Source: Macrosoma leucophasiata
Lineage: Eukaryota; Arthropoda; Insecta; Lepidoptera; Hedylidae
DNA length: 64,000 bases
Direction of reading: 5' to 3'
Assembly (NCBI GenBank): GCA_036365455.1
Contig: JAWQUS010000020.1
Location: 8,033,001 to 8,097,000 of the forward strand
Positions 34,565 to 47,463 of the stretch are shown piece by piece (position 1 is the first letter of the stretch; every line of letters begins with the position of its first letter). Position numbers and translations under genes: made by a program. The notes below the pieces were generated by a model. The model did not search any database. It was not told the DNA's origin and saw nothing but the letters and a program-made list of their open reading frames with translations.

Positions 34565-36043
34565 CGAAAAATAAAATTTTTTGCTTTATGCTATATAAAA
34601 TTGAGTGACGTTGAAGTATACAAAACAAATTCGTTTTCTTCACGGAAATAAAAGAAAATGCCACACTCAGAGTAGTCTGAGATCGTACACTGTAAATTTT
34701 AATATGAATATCATTCAGCACTTCTATTGCTGTCAAAATAAACCGACTAGAGAGCTAAAATACCTTCACATGAAATAAAGTTCCTTTCATATCATGCAAA
34801 TAACTTCATACGTCCCTGTGATAGCACCGCAGGTATCTAGTTTAATATGATGGTGGAAGGGGACCAATATCTCTCTCGTGTTTATGTTTGCGTAGATTCT
34901 GTATGCATTCATTCAATATCATTAAATTTTTAGTAGTGCGTAGTATATGAAAATAAATAATGTATGACGAAATGCGAAACGTTAATAAAAGTGGAGCATA
35001 TTCTGCGTGCATGTGGTTGATATTTGACTTAGTAAGACTAAGGATTGATACCAAATCTGAAATAAAAAAACTGTATTTGCTTGGTAGGGATTTAAAGTCA
35101 TTTATTTAAAAAGTGAATATAGTTTGACATACTCTATTCCAATTTTTTTCTCTTTACTTAATTGCAGTTTTACAGTAATTTTATGTTTAATATCATTAAC
35201 ACCAGAAAAAGACAGTTGAATATTTTAAAGCTATTTTTACACTAGTTTCTCTAAATGAATATGTAGGTAGTTATCGCTCTTTTTGATCTAAAAACAGGAT
35301 AAGTATGTTTTTTTATAAACTTGTATTCTAAATTACCTGCATTTAGTCTATACATTAAAGAGATTTACCTACACAAAGCGTTGTTACCTATCAATCAAGG
35401 CATAACTCATCTGACGATAATCAAATCATCATTTCTAAAGTTCACTCGCATGTGTTATTGCGAAAAATAAATAATAAGATAATATATCTACCATTATCAT
35501 ATTAGGAAGGTTAGACCGCACAAACATAGATAAACCTATAATAGTTTTATGTGTGTCTTTGCATGTAACACCTTAATTTGTAATATTGTTTATAAAAAAA
35601 ATTAAATAATATATATATTAGGATAATCATCTAGTGACTAAGATCTAGGAATCAACAGGTTCCCTGACGGTCCATCTCAGTAATTAATTTATGACTGCGC
35701 GGTGTGTATACAAACTGTCAATAAATGATCGCCTAATAAGCATGCAAGCTAAATTTACAATAAATAAGTGGTAAATGAATCCTACATTCTAAAGATATAA
35801 AATGGCACTAATACGTCGCTGTTCAGATTTAAGATGTATTACAAATAAGCAGCCACTATTTCACTATACTGGAATGATCAATGTCCAATTTTGTAACACT
35901 ATCTCGTGAAACCATGATCAAATATTATTACTCTTATGAGGGAAATTAAAAGAAGCAAACATGCTGCTAGACAGAGATTTTTTAAACTCTTTATCATATC
36001 TCTCTACTAGGGTTAATCTTCCTAACCCTGTTATTACTACACG
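34565..36043. other. No supported gene; one short repeat inside
   Basis: Apart from repeat F (35515-35590) nothing is recognised. The 70-codon minus frame at 34842-35054 lacks motifs. Confidence 0.45.
35515..35590 (+). repeat. Dispersed repeat F, copy 1
   Basis: 'catagataaacctataatag' followed by 'ttttatgtgtgtctttgcat' matches 60912-60975. Short and of unknown origin. Confidence 0.6.
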
Positions 36044-36051
36044 ATACCTTA

Positions 36052-36372
36052 ATAATAAATAATAATGGCAACCCATTATACGTCCCACAGCTGGGCACGG
36101 CCAGGAGCTTACTCCACCACGCTGGGTGGGTGGGTTAGTGGCCAACCCGCGCAAATGTTTGCAAACCGCTCATAAGGCCTCCGACAAGGTTTAACGACTG
36201 CTATCCATCGATAGCAACCGGGACCGACGGCTTAACGTGCCCTCCGAAGCACGGAAACGCGCATTTAATTTGCCACTAGCGGTCACCCATCACACTACCC
36301 GACCGCGCCCGAAGTGCTTAACTGAGTAGATCGCTTACGATCTACACCAGCCGCTGGGCCATGCGCGCTTCA
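36052..36372 (-). mobile_element. SINE-C with internal deletion and 8-bp target duplication
   Basis: Minus-strand start 'gaagcgcgcatggcccagcg', end 'gggacgtataatgggttgc' plus (ATT)n-like tail. Compared with 22491-22860 it lacks parts around the 'ctctccccttt' block. ATACCTTA is duplicated at 36044-36051 and 36373-36380. Confidence 0.88.
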
Positions 36373-36380
36373 ATACCTTA

Positions 36381-36763
36381 TCACCAAAGAAAAAACATTT
36401 TCTGATGCGAATATTTTAGACGATATTAAAATATAATATTCAACTCGTAAACAACCTTGTATATTAATAGATACCAACGCAAGAGAAGATCCTTCTGAAA
36501 AAAAAAATGCGAATGATCCACATTCAGCACCATGAATCATTTGAAATCTCCCTTAGTCTTTATCTTCACGCTCCATTTAACTATGGTTGAGCTGTCTAAT
36601 TAAATCCCCTCGGGGCTTAGCCACGCGTTGTCGAGAATTTTTACTCAAAAATGTTATAAACCTCGACGTACACACGTTATAGCATTATGAATGATTGATT
36701 TGTTATTAAATTTTCGTATAATAAAATATCTCGGTTTTAACTCACTTTCCGTTACTTCACATC
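36381..36763. other. No supported feature
   Basis: AT-rich, nothing recognised. Confidence 0.45.
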
Positions 36764-36820
36764 AAAATGAAGAGAGTAATAATGAAGAAGAGACTTCTTC
36801 ATTATTACTCTCTTCATTTT
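36764..36820. repeat. Perfect palindrome, 27-bp arms, 3-nt loop
   Basis: Left arm 36764-36790 and right arm 36794-36820 are exact reverse complements around 'aga'. The right arm ends in the T-run that begins the SINE-B copy. Confidence 0.92.
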
Positions 36821-37098
36821 TTTATGTAATAGAAGTGGCAAATAAGCATGCAGTTCACATTGATGTTAAGTGATGACTGCAGCCTTTAGACACCCACACG
36901 AAGACCAAGGTCAAAATGCAAATGCGTTACCACCCCTGAGGCCTAAGGTGTTATGTCCTGTGCCGGAAATTACAGGGCCGTACATTACCACCTGACGGGA
37001 ACACGATAGTGCTGAACACTACCATTTAGCGGGAAGGAAATTAGGTAATGCTGTGGTGCCTAACCCGCGAGCTCCGTCACTGGAGCTCTACCACCAGT
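36817..37098 (-). mobile_element. SINE-B, full length
   Basis: T-run at 36817-36823, reversed tail 'gcaaataagcatgcagttca', middle 'acagggccgtacattaccac' and head 'gagctctaccaccagt'. 'ttcat' at both ends may be a short target duplication. The poly-T start coincides with the palindrome's right arm. Confidence 0.88.
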
Positions 37099-37900
37099 TC
37101 ATACATACACACCGATTCCAACGACTGTCGAACTCTCGACCCCACCTTTATAGAGAACTCGATCTATTTGTTAATTATTTAAGTCCTTTAAAAGTTGTAT
37201 AATAGGTTTAAGGGATTTTTGGGAAGAAGGGGGCATTGTTGTCGACCCAAAACCAAAATCGAAGCGATGATAATATGACAGTTACATTTCTACATAATTA
37301 TTTGTAGCAATAAAACTAACAAATTTGAAAAATTTAACACATCTTATTTCAACTAATCAAAACAACCCTGGCCTTATTATTGAAATATAAAAACAATCTG
37401 TTCAGTGTAGGAGCATCCTTACCTGAGGTATATTCTAAGACAATAAAAAATATTCAGCGCAGTGAGATCGCACAGATGCGTCTGAACGGCTCCTGAATAA
37501 TTACCGAGGCGCCTTAGGCGTACCTATAAAACAAGGTCTACAAGATGGGGAGTAAAAATATATTCTGTGTAATTGAGCGATACAAAATGCATGATGGAAA
37601 ACTAATTGAACGCATCAAATTGTATAGCCGGGCTTTGTACGATGGATAGTTATGGAATATTTTTAATGATATCATTGTGGTTGGCAAATAGAACCTAGCA
37701 GCTTGTCTGTCGTTCTGTCTTTTAACTTCTTTAAATCTTCACGTCACGAAAAGGTTTTCTGGTGCTAATAATGAAAAGCTATGTTATAGTATGTAACTCC
37801 TGTTAAAAGAGGTACTACTGGCAAATAAGTTACAGACTTGGCTATTGTTCAACAGTTTCAGTAGCTGTGCCGCGAGCGGAAAGCTAGTAAAGATATATTT
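37099..37900. other. No supported gene
   Basis: 'ttaccgaggcgccttaggcg' (about 37501) is a short GC-rich palindrome. 'tagctgtgccgcgagcggaa' near 37862 echoes the head of repeat G. Confidence 0.4.
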
Positions 37901-37901
37901 T

Positions 37902-38984
<1,083 letters not shown>

Positions 38985-38989
38985 TTACC

Positions 38990-39180
38990 CACTTTAAAAG
39001 CCATAACACGAAAGTATCGTATGACCACTAGAACGGAGCCGAAATTTTTCGCCTTCAATTTACAGAGTACCACGCCTGGATATTTTATGCTAATGCCCCA
39101 TCCGCAGTCGCCATGAAATAATAACGCGGGAAAGTTGCGGGATCCACTCACCTTTACCACAAAACACCGAGAGTGCCTAC
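38990..39180 (-). CDS. Candidate host exon(s), minus strand, unassigned
   Basis: On the minus strand a good acceptor ('cttgtctgtttttctgtag') ends at 39191, with a second AG at 39181. From there one frame stays open through 'FCRHSRCFVVKVSGSRNF' and 'GDCGWGISIKYPGVVLCKLK' to a strong donor 'gtaagtac' at about 38982-38989. An alternative donor 'gtgagt' at 39140-39145 would instead give an exon of about 35-45 nt. The region matches no repeat in this window. The peptide shows no domain that I recognise. The splice sites are visible in the sequence; that it is an exon is inference. A chance open frame remains possible. Confidence 0.25.
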
Positions 39181-39240
39181 AGAATGCTACAGAAAAACAG
39201 ACAAGCAGCACAAGAATGTGTGTCCATCAAACCAAATACT

Positions 39241-39526
39241 TTTTTTTTTATGTAATGGAAGTGGAAAACAAGCATGCAGTTCACGTTGATGTTAAGTGAT
39301 AACTGCAGCCTATAAACACCCACACAAAGACCAAGGTCAAAATGCAGATGCGTTACCACTCTTGAGGCCTAAGGTGTTATGCCTCTGTGCCGGAAATTAC
39401 AGGGCCGTACATTACCACCTGACCGGAACACGATAGTGCTGAACACTACCATTTAGCGGCAAGTATATTAGGTAATGCGGTGGTGCCTACGCCCGCGAGC
39501 TCCGTCACTGGAGCTCTACCACCAGT
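39241..39526 (-). mobile_element. SINE-B, full length with 7-bp target duplication
   Basis: Flanked by AAATACT (39234-39240 and 39527-39533), which defines the element exactly: T-run, reversed tail 'aagcatgcagttcacgttga', middle 'acagggccgtacattaccac' and head 'gagctctaccaccagt'. This copy is the best reference for the family here. Confidence 0.93.
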
Positions 39527-39576
39527 AAATACTAATTAAAAAGCGGTGTTGACTGCATTTTTTAATATCGTGCGTG

Positions 39577-39745
39577 AAGTGGCAAACAAGCTAATGCTTA
39601 CTTTAATCACCAACAATGTGAATGTAGACAACTATTACAAACCAAAATATTTCAATGCACGTTATCATTCCTTACGCCTAATCCTGAGTCGATATGCATC
39701 TGTGTCTGTAATTACAGGGCCGTACCTACATTACATTATAATAAG
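39577..39745 (-). mobile_element. SINE-B, degraded
   Basis: 'gaagtggcaaacaagctaat' near the left and 'aattacagggccgtacctac' near 39712 preserve the reversed SINE-B order; the middle is scrambled. Confidence 0.5.
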
Positions 39746-40317
39746 TGGGTAACCCTTACTACGTATTTTACAAATACATATAGTATTTTGTCAGCACTAT
39801 CACTTCAGGTGAAAGATGTCCTCGGCTGGACAAAAGCCTTCCCAATGGTACTTATAACAGTGTTGTGTTTCATTAGGGGAGAATATGCCATAATCGCCAC
39901 GCTTGGCATGCGCAGTACATATTTTGTACGAGTATTACTTGTAAGTAGCATATTATGCGCTTTATTCTGTACTCTCAGTGTTTCGTGCTATTACGTTAAC
40001 ATCCATACCCGCAAAGCGTGCGGGTATGTTTTATGTTCTTGCAAACAACTCGGACGAAATATGGTTCATTGGAGTAATACCTCTTAGGTACCTCTCTAGG
40101 TGTTCGTGGTTAATTGATGCCTGTATTGTAAACATAAATTTATAATTTGGGTAGTAAGCTATACTCGCAGAAATGTAAAAGGCCCGTTTTGATACTTGTC
40201 ATCGCAACAAAAATAATATTAAACTTCGAATCGTATGAATATATTTTTTTAATTCATATCATTTTTAAATTTTCAACTTTTACGAATACGAAATATTAAA
40301 CTATATTTATAAAACAT
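39746..40317. other. No recognised gene; small hairpin
   Basis: A 99-codon plus frame (39788-40087) has no known motif. 'catacccgc'/'gcgggtatg' at about 40004-40028 forms a short hairpin. Confidence 0.4.
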
Positions 40318-40627
40318 GTAACTTCACGCCTGTAATCCCCGAAGGTGTAGGCAGAGGTAAATGCATGCATTCAATCATACATGCAAACACCCACGACTCG
40401 CCGGTTACGTTTTGGCCCATGTAACAGGTGGCGAACCTGTTGCCATCTCCGGGCACATTACCAAACTCCGGGGTACTGGGAAACTGCCAGAAAATGGAAA
40501 AATCCCAATAGAAGCAGAGATAAAGGATTTTAAACCGTTATCTCTGAAAGTCCCCGACCCGGGAATCGAACCCAGGACCTCCAGCGTAATAGAAGTGGCC
40601 TGCTACCACTACGCTACTGAGGCAGTT
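40318..40627 (-). mobile_element. SINE-A, full length
   Basis: Minus-strand head 'aactgcctcagtagcgtagt' with A-box-like 'tagcgtagtggtag' and B box 'ggttcgattccc', body 'tggcaacaggttcgccacct' and end 'aggcgtgaagttac'. The least diverged head of the family in this window, so useful as a reference. The plus frame at 40361-40642 is a by-product. Confidence 0.9.
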
Positions 40628-41020
40628 GAGGGTATAAAATAATTTCACGTTTATGATAAAAATATAATATATTTAAAGTATTCAGATTTAAACTGTAGTT
40701 ACATTTTTGTATTACATAATATTTAACTAAATAAAACCTCCACTTTGAATGAGCATTCTTCTATATAATTCGGGTGAGTAAAAGACACGTTCATGGCAAA
40801 AAAAGTTGGCGAGAAAAACTAGGACGCGAGAAAATGCAGACAGATGGTGGAAGTGGAAGATCGTTAATTGTATTTAGCTCGATGCGTATATCGTGTACTA
40901 CACACTTTAGTCGTCAAGAAAGAAATTACGCAGATCATTAGATAGTTACACTAATACACAATACTGCACTTATCTACAGGCCTGAAGAAAAACAGCTTCG
41001 TGAAAAATGATCATTTTTGT
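40628..41020. other. No supported feature
   Basis: Nothing recognised. Confidence 0.45.
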
Positions 41021-41024
41021 CGGA

Positions 41025-41165
41025 CATTTGGGGCGGTATATTGCCTTCTTACCTACTATCCGGAACACGGTAGCGTTCAACGCAACCATTTAGCGGCTGT
41101 TGGAGTTATTAAAACGGCGGCGCCTACACGATCGCACCACTGGAACTCTACCATCACCACTAGTA
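41025..41165 (-). mobile_element. SINE-B, head half, degraded
   Basis: 'ctatccggaacacggtagcg', 'aaccatttagcggctgttg' and 'ggaactctaccatcacca' follow the reversed head. Confidence 0.6.
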
Positions 41166-42380
41166 AATTTTTTACAACTTCATCTATAATGTTTCAACCC
41201 AAATTTTTACCTATTTCGTAGAAATATAATTCCAAATATAGCAATATTTCTCAACTAACACATCCAAAAATATTAGCGAATGGTTATTCAATTTTTGGTA
41301 TCGCTACACACATGTTGTACAAATTTACTTTTGGCACGGGAAAAAATATTTGCATAGGTAAGTGTTTTCACCACTGTTCTGTGGTTTTCACCATATTGTG
41401 TTATTACGATTACAATTTATTCGTTTTTGTGTTGACTAGGCTACATACATCAAGCAATCATTAAAATGTAAACACTTATGACTCGACAATTACGTGAAGC
41501 ACTTTCAAGCGAGATTTAAGCTCAACGAGCACTAAAACATATTTTTAAATTAATGTACAAATATTTTACGCCTTTTATAAGCAGAAAGAGCTTTTTCAAT
41601 CTAATGACTACCTTTAGAATATAAATCAAAACCGTCGAGTAGATACTAATCATAATAAAACCACAATAGGTAAGTACATCATACAAAACACCTGTTCCGT
41701 TCGCAACATAAGGATGAAAAAATATAGCAGGTTGTTAATGTAGAGGGATGAAAATAAGGCTTAGACCGGTATTTTGTTTTCCGCTCAAAAATAACTCCCC
41801 AAGTTCCGGACGAAACATTGTTTTCGAAACTTCGCAACAGAAGATTATGGTATTTTCTTTATAATCTTCATTATTCAAACATCCTACGTTTTGAATACAA
41901 ATATACTTCATGTGTTAAAATCATAACAATGCCCTGGTTAGTTATTCTTTCACGTTATTGGTTACTTAAGATCTGTTTATGCGCCAATAAGCTGAAAACG
42001 TACTTCATAATCATATTATATAAATATTTTAAATTACCTAGTAAGCCTCATATCTGCTTGCAAAGAAGGGATTAAACATTCACAAATTTTCAAAAACAAG
42101 TAAACGCTACGTAAATATTTAATGACTGTCGCTCATCATCATTATGGTGCTTACTTATTACCTAGCCTGTCAACTGTGCTGTCAATGCGTATCGAAAATT
42201 ACGCTTACCGCTTCGAGGGTTTCTAACAGCAACATAATAATAATCTATCCACTATGGATCTTGTATATGTGGATATTAATTATGTATAAGTTCCATTTAA
42301 AATTATTATATTTTTCAATAATATATAAAGCATCTTCTTGATACAATAATGTTTAATGTAGGTTGAGGTTAATGTATTTA
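41166..42380. other. No supported feature
   Basis: AT-rich. The frames at 41818-42075 and 42144-42341 look like noise. Confidence 0.45.
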
Positions 42381-42420
42381 ATCCGTACTTTTGTGTGGTT
42401 ATACACATAAAAGTACGGAT
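42381..42420. repeat. Short hairpin, 17-bp arms, one mismatch
   Basis: 'atccgtacttttgtgtg' and 'cacataaaagtacggat' flank 'gttata'. Confidence 0.75.
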
Positions 42421-43950
42421 AAACAGAACACAGCATTCGAATAAACTAACCGTTGACTTGTTGTTTAAAACTATCAAGAGGAAATTCTAAGAACAGACTA
42501 AATACTACGAAGTGGAGCAATAACCGCTCCACACTACCCTTTGAATCTACAAAACAAAATTCTAGTAAACAGAGATTCCAACTTCAGAATTCGATATCTC
42601 GGCCTGCCAAATATCAACACGCAAACTTTACAATTTGAGGTCGAAAGTAAAACAAAGATCCTTAATATCAAGCGTTCAAACATCACAAGAAAGTTTGGGA
42701 GGCGTAAAAGAAAAGTGGCACTGAATTCAGGAATTGCTTCCTAGCAGTCAAACGCGGCGGCGTAGACAAACGTTATTGTTATAGTTATTGCCTTGCTCTC
42801 TGTCTCGTTTGTAATAGCAACACTTTACTTGGTGCCTTAGTGGCAAGGAAAATCTTATGTTTTATTGCGGGCATAAATTATGATGTTATTTTGGCGGATT
42901 TTCGCCTTTGATTAAAAACGTGCAGCGCCTTCTTCATTATATGACTAATACAGAATATCACTTTAGTTATGGAGCTGCTTTAAGAACAGCTAAGTCCATG
43001 TACACTCAAATTTCAAATAAATCAAAAACTGACATTGAAATTGCCTTAGGTACCCTTTGTAAACCCAAAGTTAATCTAGCTACCCACTTGTTGACCCATC
43101 TTTATACATTTTGTATCTGTAGACTCTGTAATTATAACAATATCTCAACTGTTGTGTTAAATTTATGCTGATTGATTACTTCGTCAATTAAGTGAACACA
43201 GGTTTCATTATTTATCGATAATCTGCTCGAAGTTCGTTACCTATACATATTCATACATCGACCAAGAAAACATTAGGGTTTTTTTATTAAGGGGGAGGTT
43301 GGTAGGCAATAATTATTTCCAAATTAACCGCTAGGGTAGCCGCCGGCTGCGCTAAATTAAATCGAACGACAGCCTTCGGATGGACAACGACCGGACCGTT
43401 TACCCTACGTAATGGCGTCATCAAAATCTACGGCAAAAATGTGTTGCAAATGGTGGTAGTGGAGGGCCGTTATAAAGAGTAATGTAGCTCGTCCATGTCT
43501 CGAAGACTGATATTACCCTAGAATATTACCGTAATATCCTTGAATATTTCATATTGCAATAAGAAATTAAGCATTTTACTGTTATAGAAAATAGAAAATA
43601 TTTAAAATTGATTGGCCAGATTGAAATCTGATTTTTTTTAGCGCTGCAGGCGGCATTAAACGTTATCATTTAGTAAGCGGTAGATTACATAGTTTACTTG
43701 ATAAAAAGTTCTATCATTGGAGCTGTAACACAAGCTAAAATCAATGTGAAATTTAAAGTGTTGCTGTCTTGTCACGTACTACCAATGACTACTTAAAGTC
43801 AAATGTATTATATTGTATTTTGAACTTTTGAGTCATGAATCTATTCTCTACCCTTTGTGTAAATGCTCTGAAAACAATATTGTGTTACTATTGTGCATGT
43901 TACTTTAGAAAAGATTCTTATAAATAAAAATTAATAAGTCTTTGTACTAC
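42421..43950. other. No firm feature; weak open frames
   Basis: Frames at 42541-42744 (67 codons, basic C-terminus) and 42908-43171 (87 codons, no ATG at its left end) are the only candidates. Neither has splice or start support that I trust. 'ctgcaggcggcattaaacgt' near 43645 may be a very old SINE-B head. Confidence 0.35.
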
Positions 43951-43954
43951 TATA

Positions 43955-44272
43955 GTGTTCTGTGCGTATGGAACAACGAACAAAAACTGCCTACCCAACG
44001 TTCATTTAACAAAAAGCACTCATGACGTCAACGGGAAATTAATACGCGACGTTCAATATCAGATAGTATACGCAGAGACGCAGTTGCAATCAGGACTACA
44101 ACGAACTGCGATAGAACAGTGCGTCTGCCACAACACAGGTAACTGTCGATTCCTAAAGCCTGTTCCATATAAATGTGGCAGTCAAAACTGTAAGCCAGTC
44201 AAACGTAATATCAACTACAAAAATCCATTAGAAATACTTTTGGAAGGCTCTCGAAAAAGTAGTTTTGTTTGA
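43955..44272 (+). CDS. Cysteine-rich open frame, possible terminal exon
   Basis: An open frame of about 105 codons follows a usable acceptor ('gtactactatag' ending at 43955) and ends in TGA at 44270-44272. The first in-frame ATG is not near the left end, so it makes sense only as a 3' exon. The peptide is hydrophilic, with spaced cysteines: two in the first 12 residues, then 'QCVCHNTGNCRF' and 'YKCGSQNCKPVKRN'. Composition is less AT-rich than its surroundings and it matches no repeat in the window. I do not recognise the family. A secreted or extracellular cysteine-bridged domain would fit, but a fragment of an unrecognised element is also possible. Confidence 0.35.
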   Translation: MFCAYGTTNKNCLPNVHLTKSTHDVNGKLIRDVQYQIVYAETQLQSGLQRTAIEQCVCHNTGNCRFLKPVPYKCGSQNCKPVKRNINYKNPLEILLEGSRKSSFV

Positions 44273-44740
44273 AAATAAATTCAACAACCAGGTTCCTTTT
44301 GACCACAGTCTCTAGAGGAAATAGCTTCTCCTGTAGAAAATGCTACCCTTCCTATAACAGTATAGGTAAACCAATGAAAACAGGTGGGGAGTACTTGACT
44401 TTTCCATTTGTACAGATATTATTTATTTATTGAGACAATAAGGAATTAGTAAAATATTTAATAACATGTATTTTGAAACAATAATATGTTCAGGCAAGTC
44501 TGATCAACCTATGCTGAAACTGAGCAGTTTTACCTGTTTTTTTTTTCAGTTTAAAATGCTTTTCACTAGTTAAAAGTTTTGCCTGCAACAAACATTGACA
44601 GTAAAAGCCGTTTGATATCGTATGTACGACTCACTGAGATTGACTCGGCGTGTATTGTTTGCGAGGTTCGCTCGCAATCACTCAAAAGTACTATTTCAGA
44701 TAGGGTGTGCCGTGCAACGACACATTTCTTTCGATAACTA
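44273..44740. other. No supported feature
   Basis: A plus frame starting at 44622 runs into the SINE composite and is not a gene. Confidence 0.4.
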
Positions 44741-45341
44741 TTTTTTATGTAATAAAATTGGCAACAAGCCCGTAGTTCACATTAATGGTAAGTTAATACT
44801 GTACCCTATAAACACCTACAATAATGTGCATAAAAACCATTCGGTACCTTTGTGCCGGCGCGACCGGGGTCATAAAGCACATTACCAAACTCCGCGGGTG
44901 GCTGGGAAACAGCCAGAAAATGGTTAATTTCAATAGCACTTACCTCTTCGAAGTAGTAGTGGCCTACCAGTAGATTTGTAGTAGTAATGTCCTCCAGATC
45001 AAATTTCGGTCACGGCAGCCAATCTCAACAGAGTAGCCAACTGCGCGGGAGAGTATAGTTAAGTGCGTAAGTGTATGCACAAACACAGATGCACTCCCTA
45101 TCCCTATTCCCTTACGCTCGTAGTCCGGTGGGACGGCAGTGGCAATAAGGCGCAGTGCCGACGACATTACGACGTGCTCCCCTAAGCACGGTTTACAGAT
45201 TATTTCCTCACAGAAAACACAATACCTAACAGCTTTTCCCTACCTGGGTTTCGAACCTGGGACCTAAGGCTTCAACATCACGATAGCTACCACTGAACCA
45301 ACGAGTTAGGCTTTGGTACCACTAGACTACTAAGGCAGGTA
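44741..45341 (-). mobile_element. Composite of SINE-B tail, SINE-A part and a third tRNA-headed SINE
   Basis: From the left: degraded SINE-B tail (44741-44855), a SINE-A middle ('aaagcacattaccaaactcc', 'agccagaaaatggtta', 44865-44980), then another SINE. On the minus strand the latter has a tRNA-like head with A box 'tggttcagtggtagc' (45286-45300) and B box 'ggttcgaaacc', and a body through 'gactacgagcgtaagggaat' to about 45045. A second A-box-like head 'tagtctagtggta' (45318-45330), next to 'cctgcctta', marks a SINE-A start at the far right. It therefore appears to be a SINE inserted in or fused to SINE-A. Confidence 0.65.
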
Positions 45342-45344
45342 AAT

Positions 45345-46425
45345 ATAAGAGAATAGAGACAAAATAATATGCGAAAGTAACCTATTTCCACCGATATCGA
45401 TATCATCTTTACACATCACTACTTTCTCTAAGGGTAGAAAGGGGGTGGTTTTAAGAACTAAAAGCGCAATGTATATCTAGGTAGAGTAGGCAGTAGGCAC
45501 AAAACCACAAAAGGCCTCCGCTACAATGTCTACCATCACAAAGGACGAACACGAGAATAGTGGGCCTGCTTTCATAAAGACCGAGATTATTTTCATTACG
45601 CTGGCATACAAATGAAAAATATTTCAATGCAGAAAAAATGGGTTATTGCTATTTGTCTATTCTATTCGTTGTATAAATAACTTTAATGTTAAATGAAATT
45701 TGACATTCTTGAATCTAAATTCAATGTTGAGTTGTTCATTTGTTATTTAGATATTCAGATAAGATAAATAATAAGATAATCTTAAGGTACGGTGATTGAC
45801 CATACATACTACGTTTTTACTTTTAGAATATAACATTTTCGTGTCACAGTGTTTGTGATCAAATATTTTCGTAACGTTTCGACCGATTTAAATGGTTTTT
45901 TGTTTGTATATTCGGAAGGTCTAAGAATAAATCGTTCTCCAACTATTTTTTTTTATACCGCTAAAGCGAGAAATTCGCTACAGCAGCGCCGGCAGCTAAA
46001 ACTTTTAAATTGGAGGTGGCAGTTATTGTAGCAAATCAGTTTTTAATGTGTAAAAACACATTAAAAAAAGCTACGCTTATTTTATGCCTATATAGCCTGC
46101 CTATACATATTTAGGTACATATTTATGATTAAGATAAATATGTAAAGCAACAAAGCATACGCTTAATTTTAATATTATTAATTTTTATATTGTATAAAAA
46201 AAGGCAAATACTAACAGAATAACATTAATTATATTCATAAGAACACGTTTCAAAATCCCTCTATTTAATACAATTGATCTGCAGTCGATGGGCTCTTGAA
46301 TCAAAAAGCAAAAACTGCAAAGGGTCCACCAGCCGGACTGCTATCTGTATCTAATAGTCCATTTACGTAGACAATGCCACGCCAATATACCCGTATGCAA
46401 CCCTAAATTACGATACGCTACGAAA
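45345..46425. other. No supported gene; small hairpin
   Basis: 'ttttaatgtgt'/'acacattaaaa' at about 46041-46067 forms a perfect small hairpin. Nothing else was recognised. Confidence 0.4.
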
Positions 46426-46427
46426 TG

Positions 46428-46715
46428 TTTTTTTTTTTTTGTAATGGAAGTGGCAAACAGGCATGCAGTTCACATTGATGTTAAGTGATGACTGCAGCCT
46501 ATAGACACTTAAACAAAGACCAAGGTCAAAATGCAGATGCGTTACCACTCCTGAGGCCTAAGGTGTTATGCCTCTGTGCCGGAAATTACAGGGCCGTACA
46601 TAACCACCTGTTCGGAACACGGTAGTGCTGAACACTACCATTTAGCGGCAAGTATATTAGGTAATGCGGTGGTGCCTACGCCCGCGAGCTCCGTCACTGG
46701 AGCTCTACCACCAGT
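46428..46715 (-). mobile_element. SINE-B, full length, young
   Basis: 13-base T-run, intact reversed tail 'ggcaaacaggcatgcagttc', and head 'gagctctaccaccagt'. Very close to the copy at 39241-39526. Confidence 0.9.
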
Positions 46716-47220
46716 AAAATTCTGTATTCTCCCAAAAAGCTCTTCAACCATAATCGCTATTTACTGGTTTATTTTTTTCAGCAGAGGTAGCCAATGCTAA
46801 TGTACAGTGTACCTAATAAGTATCGCATCTGCATTAAGATTTAAGATCTACGTTTTTATAAAATAATTTCATTTCCATTTCTCTATGACTACGTTTTGAT
46901 GCCATACCGGCGTAATCGTACCCAACGTAAAAAAATATCCCTAGGTATTTTTACATGTTTTATGATTTTATTTTCGTCCCAAACTAAAAAAATAGTTCAA
47001 TCAATTCGAAAGTTGGTTGAACCTTAGAAACGATCGAAGGGACGAACAATATTTTTGAGTTCTTTTTAGCTCTAAATATTATTTAACTACTAAATCCTTG
47101 GGGTAGATCTATTGACTTTGATACATAGCTAAGCACACGGAATGGATTATCTATTCTGTGGCTAAGCGCTGCAAATTTTATTACAAGAAGTTTACGACAC
47201 ATTAGCTCAGTTATTGAGCA
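46716..47220. other. No supported feature
   Basis: Nothing recognised. Confidence 0.45.
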
Positions 47221-47224
47221 TTGT

Positions 47225-47463
47225 TACGGAGCTAGCGGGCGTATGCACCACCACATAGTGTTCAGCACTATCGTGTTCCGGTCAGGAAGTGATGTATAGC
47301 CCTGTAATTTCTGACACAGGAGCATAATAACCTTAGGCCTCAGGAGTGACAAAACATTTTTATTGAAGTCTCTGGCTTCATGTAAATGTTTTAAGCTACA
47401 GTATTACTTCTACGTTTACGTTAACTGTATGCTTCTTTGCCACTTCTTAACATAAAAAAAAAC
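47225..47463 (+). mobile_element. SINE-B, internally deleted
   Basis: Head 'cggagctagcgggcgtatgc' joins directly to 'cactatcgtgttccggtcag', with the segment between shortened. Tail 'atgcttctttgccactt' plus poly(A). Confidence 0.8.

Noticed and set aside
39788..40087. 99-codon plus frame with hydrophobic segments
   Set aside because: No recognised family, no supported start or exon boundaries.
42908..43171. 87-codon frame as an exon
   Set aside because: Composition is ambiguous and no convincing acceptor or donor frames it; left as a weak mention only.
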